Positions 57,450 to 64,000 of a stretch of 64,000 nt of DNA are shown here, piece after piece. The translations under genes were made by a program, and so were the position numbers. Origin of the DNA: Pseudomonas sp. JAI120 (lineage in GTDB: Bacteria > Pseudomonadota > Gammaproteobacteria > Pseudomonadales > Pseudomonadaceae); the NCBI RefSeq assembly GCF_014207255.1, contig NZ_JACHCZ010000001.1, forward strand, positions 546,592 through 610,591, in the 5' to 3' direction. The notes beneath the pieces are model-generated. The model made no database searches, was not told the origin of the DNA, and was given only the letters and a program-made list of their open reading frames with translations. Each line of letters opens with the position of its first letter. The first letter of the stretch is position 1.

Positions 57450-57941
57450 ATGAAAAATAAAACCAAACAGGTCGTTCTTGACGACACCGATCTCGCCATC
57501 CTCGCCCTGCTGCAGGAAGACGCGAGTATTTCCAACGCCCAACTGAGCGAGCGTCTGTCCCTGAGCCTCACCCCCTGCTGGCGCCGGCGCAAACGCCTGG
57601 AAGAAGAAGGCGTGATCAAGGACTACCAGGCCAACCTGGATCGCAAGCTGCTCGGCCTGGACATCATGGCGTTTGTACACGTGCGTTTTGCGATCCACAC
57701 CGACCATGCGCCGGATGCGTTTGAAGCGGTGATCAAAGAGCTGCCTCAGGTGCTGTCTTGCCACAAGATCACTGGCGATGCGGACTATCTGTTGCAGGTA
57801 TTGGCGGAGGATCTGGACAGCTACAGCGAGTTTGTCGAGAGCGTGCTGCGGCGGCAGCTGGGGATTGCGTCGATCCAGTCGAGCCTGGCATTGCGCGAGG
57901 TGAAGGCGACGAGTCGGGTGGCGATTCCAAAACGCGATTGA
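57450..57941 (+). CDS. Lrp/AsnC-family transcription regulator
   Basis: 163 residues: N-terminal helix-turn-helix (LDDTDLAILALLQEDASISN, LSERLSLSLTPCWRRRKRLE) and C-terminal RAM ligand domain (about 68-150) with SCHKITGDADYLLQVLAEDL. Divergent from the acetylpolyamine deacetylase/permease pair across 121 bases, so it is the likely regulator of these, responding to an amino acid or polyamine product. Confidence 0.93.
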   Translation: MKNKTKQVVLDDTDLAILALLQEDASISNAQLSERLSLSLTPCWRRRKRLEEEGVIKDYQANLDRKLLGLDIMAFVHVRFAIHTDHAPDAFEAVIKELPQVLSCHKITGDADYLLQVLAEDLDSYSEFVESVLRRQLGIASIQSSLALREVKATSRVAIPKRD

Positions 57942-58059
57942 ACGCGCTAAAGAAGACATTGAACACGGCAGGTGATGGCTAAAAGCCTGCCCTCGGCATG
58001 TGAAAAATTCGTTAACTAATTCTCCCCAAAGGCTTTTTTACTTCAAGTCATTGCGGCAC

Positions 58060-58078
58060 AATAATGCGAATAATTATC
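58060..58078 (+). promoter_or_regulatory. Fur box upstream of the TonB-dependent receptor
   Basis: AATAATGCGAATAATTATC matches 15 of 19 positions of the GATAATGATAATCATTATC consensus. It lies 49 bases before the receptor ATG, so the receptor should be repressed by Fur when iron is plentiful. Confidence 0.78.
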
Positions 58079-58127
58079 AACAGATTTATTATTCGCCAAG
58101 GACGGCACTTAGGGGAGAGTCCGTTCC

Positions 58128-60290
58128 ATGTCAGTGCAACAACACGGCGGTAAAGGTTTTACACTCACTCTGATCGCTTTGGCGGTGTGTCTTGCCACCT
58201 CGCACGCGGCCTTCGCGGCCGATGCTGAAACGCCGACAACCACCTTGGAACTGGGCGCTACCCAGATCTCCGGCGAGCAGCAATTGGGCGAAACCACCGA
58301 GGGCACGCAGTCCTACACCACCGGCGCGATGAAAACCGCGACCAAACTGCCCCTCACCTTGCGTGAAACCCCGCAGGCCGTCACCGTCATCACACGCCAG
58401 CGCATGGATGACCAGGCGATGACCAGCATCAACGACGTGGTCAACGCCACGCCTGGGTTGTTCCTCAATTATTCCAACGGCCCAGGCCGGCAGTCCTATA
58501 CCTCACGCGGTTTCGACATCGACAACCTGATGTACGACGGCATCCCCAGCGGCTACAACGGCGTTTCCGTAGGCGCCCAGCCGAACCTGGCGATGTTCGA
58601 CCGTGTCGAGGTAGTGCGTGGCGCCACCGGCCTGGTGACCGGTGCGGGCAACCCTTCGGCGGCCATCAACCTGGTCCGCAAGCGGCCGCTGGACGAACAG
58701 AAAGTCACCCTCACCGGCGCCGCCGGCAGCTGGGATGACTACCGTGGCGAGCTCGACGCCTCCAGCCCGCTCAATGACAGCGGCACCTGGCGCGGCCGGG
58801 TGGTCACCTCCTACCGCGACGCCAACAGTTTCATCGACAACGCCGAGTCCTATCACGGCCTGTTCTATGCCGTCACCGAAGCCGACCTGAGCGAAGACAC
58901 CACCCTCACCCTCGGCTTCTCGAACCAGAAGGACAAGACCAACTACTTCTGGGGCTCGTCGATGATCGGCCAGGACGGCCATCACCTCGACCTGCCACGC
59001 TCCTACAACCCCGGTACCGACTGGGAGAACAAGGACCAGGAAATCAACACGGTATTCGCCGAACTGCGCCAACGCCTGGCCTATGACTGGAAGCTTCAGG
59101 TCAACGCCAACTACGCCGAACAGAACGCGTTATTTTCCGGCTCTTATCAGTCGCGCTGGGTCAACAACACCCTGGCGCGGACGGTCTACCAGGCCGCTTA
59201 CGACGAAAACCAGGCTGGCGTCGACGCCTTTGCCAGCGGCCCGTTCCAGGCATTCGGACGTACCCATGAACTGGTGGTGGGTGCCAGCCGACGCATCTAC
59301 GACATGACCACCCATAACTACAGCCCCTACGACACCAACTGGCCCCTCACCGCGGGCAAACCGGACTTCGTCCACACCACCAACGACCGTGAGGTCACCA
59401 CCCAGGACGGTGTCTACGTGACCACGCGCCTGAGCCTGGCGGACCCGTTGAAGCTGATCCTCGGCGGGCGCCTGGACTGGTATGACTACGACGCCCATGG
59501 CAGCAACACCGGCGACTACAAGGTCACGCGCAACCTCACGCGCTATGCGGGGCTGATCTACGAGCTGGACGACCAACATTCGGTCTACGTCAGCTACAGC
59601 GACATCTTCACGCCGCAGAGTTCCAAGGACACCTCCGGCACCCCGGTCAAACCTATTGTCGGTAAGAACTACGAGGTCGGCATCAAGGGCGAATACCTGG
59701 GTGGCGCGCTGAATGCGAGCGTGGCGCTGTTCCGTGTCGACCAAGAAAACCGCGCCACGCAAGTGACCGTGCAAAACTGCCCACAGACGGAATGCTATGA
59801 AGCCTCCGGCGAGATTCGCAGCCAGGGTATCGACTTCGAACTGCAAGGCGCGCTGACCGAAAACTGGCAGGTCGGCGGTGGCTACACCTACGCCCGCACC
59901 CACACCATCAAGGACGAGGCCAACCCACAGAAGGTCAACAAGCAGTACGACACGGACATTCCGGAGCACCTGTTCAAGCTGACCACCCGCTACAACTTCC
60001 AAGGCCCGCTGGAAAAACTGCGCGTGGGCGGCAACATCTCTTGGCAGAGTCGCATGTACAACGACGTCAAACTGGCGGATGGCAGCACCTACCGCCTCCA
60101 ACAGGGCGCCTACGCCGTCACCGACCTGATGGCCGGCTACAAGGTCAACGACCACCTCGACCTGCAGCTCAACGCCAACAACATCTTCGACCGCCGCTAT
60201 TACTCCACCATCGCCAACTCCGTGAGCTACGGCGGCGACGCCTACGGCACCCCACGCAACATGATGCTGACGGCCAAGTACAGCTTCTGA
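58128..60290 (+). CDS. TonB-dependent siderophore receptor
   Basis: Outer-membrane ferric-siderophore importer, 720 residues. Signal peptide ends AAFAADA. The plug (about 65-190) has LPLTLRETPQAVTVITRQRMDDQ, GFDIDNLMYDGIPSGYNG and FDRVEVVRGATGLVTGAGNPSAAINLVRKRP. The 22-strand barrel ends in NIFDRRYYSTI and LTAKYSF with a C-terminal Phe. The plug follows the signal almost at once, so there is no FpvA-type N-terminal signalling domain and no sigma/anti-sigma pair next door; control should be through Fur alone. Resembles receptors for hydroxamate or heterologous pyoverdine-type siderophores; ligand unknown. Confidence 0.94.
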   Translation: MSVQQHGGKGFTLTLIALAVCLATSHAAFAADAETPTTTLELGATQISGEQQLGETTEGTQSYTTGAMKTATKLPLTLRETPQAVTVITRQRMDDQAMTSINDVVNATPGLFLNYSNGPGRQSYTSRGFDIDNLMYDGIPSGYNGVSVGAQPNLAMFDRVEVVRGATGLVTGAGNPSAAINLVRKRPLDEQKVTLTGAAGSWDDYRGELDASSPLNDSGTWRGRVVTSYRDANSFIDNAESYHGLFYAVTEADLSEDTTLTLGFSNQKDKTNYFWGSSMIGQDGHHLDLPRSYNPGTDWENKDQEINTVFAELRQRLAYDWKLQVNANYAEQNALFSGSYQSRWVNNTLARTVYQAAYDENQAGVDAFASGPFQAFGRTHELVVGASRRIYDMTTHNYSPYDTNWPLTAGKPDFVHTTNDREVTTQDGVYVTTRLSLADPLKLILGGRLDWYDYDAHGSNTGDYKVTRNLTRYAGLIYELDDQHSVYVSYSDIFTPQSSKDTSGTPVKPIVGKNYEVGIKGEYLGGALNASVALFRVDQENRATQVTVQNCPQTECYEASGEIRSQGIDFELQGALTENWQVGGGYTYARTHTIKDEANPQKVNKQYDTDIPEHLFKLTTRYNFQGPLEKLRVGGNISWQSRMYNDVKLADGSTYRLQQGAYAVTDLMAGYKVNDHLDLQLNANNIFDRRYYSTIANSVSYGGDAYGTPRNMMLTAKYSF

Positions 60291-60365
60291 TCCACCTCGC
60301 GTCCTCGGCTGCCCGCTCGGATAGCCGCTCAGCGAACTCTTTCCCCGTGGCGAACGGGGGCCCTC

Positions 60366-60456
60366 ATGTGGGAGGGGGCTTGCTCCCGATAGCGGTGGGT
60401 CAGTCAATGATGCTGTGACTGTGCTACCGCTATCGGGAGCAAGCCCCCTCCCACAT
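60366..60456. repeat. REPIN-like inverted pair of REP sequences
   Basis: Arms atgtgggagggggcttgctc followed by ccgatagcggt (from 60366) and its mirror accgctatcgg then gagcaagccccctcccacat (ending 60456); more than 25 bases pair on each side. Same family as the pair at 36884. It occupies the 346-base gap between the receptor and chemoreceptor genes, which otherwise holds only the FliA promoter. Confidence 0.9.
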
Positions 60457-60512
60457 TGCCCCCCCGCTTGTCACCAGGAATGTCGTCTGCCCCCTCTGAA
60501 CGCACTCGCGCT

Positions 60513-60539
60513 TAAAGTCCCCTCCCCCAAAGCCGATAA
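60513..60539 (+). promoter_or_regulatory. FliA (sigma-28) promoter of the second chemoreceptor gene
   Basis: TAAAGTCC, 11 bases, GCCGATAA: the -10 half is an exact consensus match and spacing is exact. 97 bases before the ATG. Confidence 0.82.
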
Positions 60540-60636
60540 GCTTTTTGGTTTCCCTGCACCCGCAAGTGCCTGAACGCGGGCCGTAGTGGCACGCCGCATG
60601 CTTTGATCCTGGCCAGACCACATGGAGTAAGAGTGA

Positions 60637-62130
60637 ATGCTCGCACGCGCACGTTTCCTGGAGCACTACCGCAAGGCCGACCGCATCATGCTGGCACTTA
60701 TCTGGCTGATGTTCCTGTTCTCCCTCGGCCTGGCGTTCTGGCACGACACGTTGCTCCAGGCCATAGTCGTGGGTGGTGGCACCAGCGTGGTGCTCTCCGC
60801 GCTCTATCGAGCCATCAGCGGCACCCGTGTGATGCGTTGTGCCTTGGGCGCTGGCCTGATGGTGATGGCAGCGCTGCAGATCAACCAGGCACAAGGCGTG
60901 ATCGAAGCGCATTTCGGGATTTTCGCGCTGCTGGCAGTGCTGACGTTCTATCGAGACTGGCTGCCGATCCTGGTGGCGGCGCTCACCATTGCCGTGCACC
61001 ACGTGGTGTTCCACGCCTTGCAACATCAAGGCTTCCCGGTGTTTGTGATGGCGCATCACGGCGGTTGGACCATGGTGTTTGTCCACGCCTTCTACGTGGT
61101 GATGGAAACCGTCGCCCTGCTCTACCTCGCTGTACACAGCCAGGCCGAAGCCGTCGAGAGCCAGGAAATGCTCGAGAAGATGCTCGCCGTCACGTCCCAG
61201 TTCACCGGAGAAAGCACTCAGGGTGAAGGCAAGGTACGCGTGTCCCTTGCAAGGCGTTTCGAGCACTTCCTGCAGCAACTCACCCACCTGATCGACGGTG
61301 TCGCCCGCGACTCCCATGGCTTGGGCCAACTGGGCCAGGAACTGGCCAGCGCCAGCGGCACCCTGGAAAAAGGTGCGCGGCACCAACTGGCGGAAATCAC
61401 CCAGATGACCGGCTCGATGAAACGTATGGAAGACGCCATGGGCCACATCGCCGTGCATGTCGAACAAGCGGTGGAACACGCCGGCAAAGCCAGCAAACAA
61501 ATCCTGTGCGGCCAGGAAAGCGTCGGCCGCGCCCAGCACGAAATCACCCAACTCGCCTCACGCCTGGAAGGCACCAACCAGACCGTCCAAGGCCTGGCCA
61601 CGCAAACCGAGCAAATCGGCTCCGTGCTCGAAGTCATCAGCAGCATCGCCAACCAGACCAACCTCCTCGCCCTCAACGCCGCCATCGAAGCCGCCCGCGC
61701 TGGCGAACAAGGCCGCGGCTTCGCGGTCGTCGCCGACGAAGTGCGCAGCCTGGCGCAACGCACCGCCGTGTCCACCCAGGAAATCAAAACCATCATCGAG
61801 GGCCTGCAGCAAGGCAGCCGCCAGGCCGTGGAAGCCATGCACGACAGCCGCCAGGGCGTGGAACGGTGTGTGGAGGACAGTCAACTGGCAGTGGAAATGC
61901 TGCAAGCGGTGGGTAACGACATTACCCAGATCGACGAGTTGAACGGGCGGATTGTGATGACTACCCGCGAGCAGACCTCGGCGAACCTGGAGATTGTGGG
62001 GCGGTTGCAGTCGGTGCAGAGCATTGCTCAAAACACCGCTGACGAGGTGGAGATGCTGGCCAGGAGCAGCGAGCAGTTGCCGCCGATTGCGGTGCGGTTG
62101 GATGCGTTGGGGAGGCGGTTTCACCCCTGA
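60637..62130 (+). CDS. Methyl-accepting chemotaxis protein with multi-pass, histidine-rich membrane sensor
   Basis: 497 residues. Instead of a periplasmic ligand domain it has about six closely packed transmembrane helices within residues 17-167. These carry conserved-looking polar residues within or at the edge of the membrane: Glu90 and His92 (IEAHFG), YRDW at 105-108, His121-His122 and His126 (IAVHHVVFH), and His140-His141. No HAMP domain is evident; a coiled coil leads directly to the signalling domain with tip [30 protein letters not shown] stands before the ATG. Expressed from a FliA promoter. The stimulus may be a membrane-soluble or redox/metal signal; this is inference. Confidence 0.92.
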   Translation: MLARARFLEHYRKADRIMLALIWLMFLFSLGLAFWHDTLLQAIVVGGGTSVVLSALYRAISGTRVMRCALGAGLMVMAALQINQAQGVIEAHFGIFALLAVLTFYRDWLPILVAALTIAVHHVVFHALQHQGFPVFVMAHHGGWTMVFVHAFYVVMETVALLYLAVHSQAEAVESQEMLEKMLAVTSQFTGESTQGEGKVRVSLARRFEHFLQQLTHLIDGVARDSHGLGQLGQELASASGTLEKGARHQLAEITQMTGSMKRMEDAMGHIAVHVEQAVEHAGKASKQILCGQESVGRAQHEITQLASRLEGTNQTVQGLATQTEQIGSVLEVISSIANQTNLLALNAAIEAARAGEQGRGFAVVADEVRSLAQRTAVSTQEIKTIIEGLQQGSRQAVEAMHDSRQGVERCVEDSQLAVEMLQAVGNDITQIDELNGRIVMTTREQTSANLEIVGRLQSVQSIAQNTADEVEMLARSSEQLPPIAVRLDALGRRFHP

Positions 62131-62212
62131 TAGTTTGGGGCTCGCAATCAGCCGGAAGCCATCACGGGGCTCGTCTTGATGACCCGGGCCGCCGCAGGTC
62201 CTGAACGTTCGC

Positions 62213-62968
62213 TTAGTCTTGCTTCACCAGCTCGACCCTGCGGTTTTCAGCTTTGCCTGCCTCGGTGGCGTTGTCGGCCACCGGGTCAGCCTCGCCAAAT
62301 CCGGCCGCAGATAACCTCGCCGCGTCGATGCCCTTGGCGGTGATGGCGGCCTCAACGGCCTTGGCGCAGCCGTATGACAGTGTCTTGTTGTGCGCGGGAT
62401 CACCGCTGTGATCGGTGTAGCCGTTAATGGCCAGTTTCAACGATGTATTTTGCTTGAGTAACAACAACACTTGCTCGATCTGTGGCTGTGAACCCGGAAG
62501 GATGCGGGTCTGGTCAGTCGCAAAGTTGATGTGCGATGCCACCTTGCCGGTTTTATCTATCTGCGCTTTCAGTTCACTGGCCGGCAACAGGCTGGCAGTT
62601 ATTTGCAACGGTTTGGTTTCGGCAATTAGCAGGCCGCCGCCGAACGCGTAGCTGCACAAATGAATCCAGATATCGCGGTCGGCGCGATGGATAACAAACA
62701 CCTGCGCGGCGTTATTCCAAATGTCCCCCAGGCCACTGTTGTATTTGAGCGCGAAGTCCCACGGCCATTCTTTGATCTTCTGGTCAGGGTCTTCCGGAAT
62801 CCTGCCATCGAAGATCTTGCTGCCGCCCAACGAGGACACGACGGACTCGAGGTTGCGCTGCAATTCCAGGTCGGAGAACGCCTTGTCCTGCGCGGCGTCG
62901 ATATGGGCTGACCAGACCTTGCCTTGGTGATGGTCGAGCGGATAAAGGGTGCTGCTGTCGTTGGCTGC
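62213..62968 (-). pseudogene. OmpA-family protein gene lacking its 5' end
   Basis: The C-terminal 110 codons are an OmpA-like peptidoglycan-binding domain (HINFATDQTRILPGSQPQIE, LAINGYTDHSGDPAHNKTLS, DAARLSAAGFGEADPVADN, NRRVELVKQD). The preceding 140 codons (YPLDHHQGKVWSAHIDAAQD, ALKYNSGLGDIWNNAAQVF) look like real protein up to a TAA at 62971-62969, but there is no ATG or GTG after that stop and no signal peptide, which a periplasmic OmpA protein needs. A TTG at 62863 could start a 216-residue product but is within the conserved part. I read it as truncated or frameshifted at the 5' end. Confidence 0.6.
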
Positions 62969-63107
62969 TTATAAAACCGGGGCTATCGAGATAACTCAAT
63001 AGCACAGCTGCCCTATTGCATCGCGCTTTAGCGCTGGATCACAGTTGTTCGCGCTCTAATACGTCTTTTTTTACGCTATTCGACGCTGCCGATCGTATTG
63101 AACAGGG

Positions 63108-63878
63108 ATGCTTTTTTTGAAACCTATAACCACCAGAAAAATTGAAATGAACGCTGCGCTGGCGATGGCCTTGATCTCGCTGTTAACCACCAGCGCTACT
63201 TGGACCGAGGCAGCCGTTGGTGCAACAGCCTCCTCGGCACCGTGTACCAATGAAGCGGATTTCCAGGCCGGCACCGTTGTGGAGTCTGAAAGTCGCGACA
63301 ACACCTCTGCCGTAACCAATCGTGGTAAAACCGAAACGCTGGGCCATGAAGACTTCGCAGGGGCCAACCCAGTGGCGTCATTACACACCACGTTCATAGG
63401 CAATTCGCCGGTGTATTTAACGACCACCTTTGCGCAAATCAAGGACGGCCAGTTGATTCGCTATGGTGATCGGCACGGTGCCGGGCCTTCGTTGACCACT
63501 ACTCTTTATACCCCTCCTCCCACCACGCCGCTGGATTTACAACCCGGGCAGACAGTCGCCGTCAGTTACAAGAACCAGGTCGTCAGCGGCGGCAACACGC
63601 TTGAGTTTGAGGTATCAGAAAAGCTGACCTACAACGGCCGCGAGACGATCAAGACAGCACTCGGGACGTTCGAAACCTGTCGCTTCACCAATGAAATTTC
63701 CACTGGATCAACGTCCGGTCAACAACCGACCCAGAAGGTCGTGGTGCAGAATTGGTTTGCTGCCGAAGGGCCCTACCGTGGGCAATCAATCAGGTCGGCC
63801 AGTCTCTCCGGCACGAATGGTGGACAGGAGCGGCTCGTTGAAGTGGTCAAGATGCGATATGAGACTCGAGCCAACTAG
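63108..63878 (+). CDS. Secreted hypothetical protein
   Basis: 256-residue precursor. The N-terminus MLFLKPITTRKIEMNAALAM has a basic n-region followed by the hydrophobic ALAMALISLLTT and a likely cleavage near TEAAVGA; the internal ATG at 63147 would lose the basic residues, so 63108 is preferred though its ribosome site is weak. The mature part is rich in Thr, Ser and beta-type alternation (TLYTPPPTTPLDLQPGQTVA, NTLEFEVSEKLTYNGRETIK) with two Cys that could pair (near 46 and 198). I do not recognise the family. No neighbour gives a clue. From 63879 to the right edge I see no supported gene. Confidence 0.65.
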   Translation: MLFLKPITTRKIEMNAALAMALISLLTTSATWTEAAVGATASSAPCTNEADFQAGTVVESESRDNTSAVTNRGKTETLGHEDFAGANPVASLHTTFIGNSPVYLTTTFAQIKDGQLIRYGDRHGAGPSLTTTLYTPPPTTPLDLQPGQTVAVSYKNQVVSGGNTLEFEVSEKLTYNGRETIKTALGTFETCRFTNEISTGSTSGQQPTQKVVVQNWFAAEGPYRGQSIRSASLSGTNGGQERLVEVVKMRYETRAN

Positions 63879-64000
63879 GTATCTTTATGCCCAGGCGATG
63901 AGAAGGAGGATAGCACTGCCCTTCCTGGCAACGGGTTCAAGCACGCTGTTTGTGCCGCAGTTGTATCGACCAAAATACACTTAATTGCTTAATGGCTTTT

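Overview
The window comes from a fluorescent Pseudomonas, most like the P. fluorescens group. The evidence is a complete pvdQ gene with a PvdS-type box upstream, a glgA-treZ-malQ-treY-DUF2934-glgX order typical of pseudomonads, P. fluorescens-type REP repeats ending in a 'gggcttgctccc' core, two chemoreceptor genes behind FliA-type promoters, and a high-GC coding style. I worked by eye only: no searches or statistics were run, and family names come from recognised motifs.

Layout. 1-5.9 kb: an RND efflux pump (permease cut by the left edge, plus its lipoprotein adaptor) divergent from a BaeS/BaeR-like two-component pair. 6-8 kb: trehalose synthase TreS. 8.1-12.3 kb: an AraC-type regulator with a PAS-like sensor, divergent from three hydroxyproline-catabolism genes (2-epimerase, DapA-type deaminase, FAD dehydrogenase). 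12.3-16.6 kb: a REPIN, a DraG-like ADP-ribosylglycohydrolase, a GlxA-type AraC regulator, a LysE exporter and several very small genes, two of which (27 and 52 codons, single membrane segment) are easily missed.

16.8-21.8 kb is an accessory island. A stranded 3' end of a chemoreceptor gene is followed by an AT-rich gene of 1355 codons. It encodes a P-loop/STAND-like ATPase, a long helical region with a cysteine knuckle, and a C-terminal PD-(D/E)XK nuclease-like domain. A MITE-like element and a tRNA-Cys follow. This looks like a single-gene anti-phage system that I cannot assign to a named one.

22-29 kb: pvdQ under a PvdS box, a Fur-like winged-helix protein, a small membrane protein, and a 1173-residue toxin-like protein with a central hydrophobic segment and a TIKI/ChaN-like C-terminus. 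A near-consensus Hrp box (GGAACC-N16-GCACCCA) lies upstream, suggesting a type III effector. 29-37 kb: LysR/aldo-keto reductase pair, a chemoreceptor, and small metabolic and envelope genes.

37.3-52 kb: one long co-directional run. GlgA makes alpha-glucan; TreY and TreZ turn it into trehalose; MalQ and GlgX trim it. One base after glgX comes a tightly overlapping set: acyl-CoA-dehydrogenase-like protein, PIG-L deacetylase, methyltransferase and glycosyltransferase. A second PIG-L gene, with catalytic positions changed, follows separately. 52-64 kb: an autotransporter, a CycA-like permease with an acetylpolyamine deacetylase and divergent Lrp regulator, a Fur-controlled TonB receptor, a chemoreceptor with a histidine-rich membrane sensor, an OmpA-family remnant and a secreted protein of unknown function.
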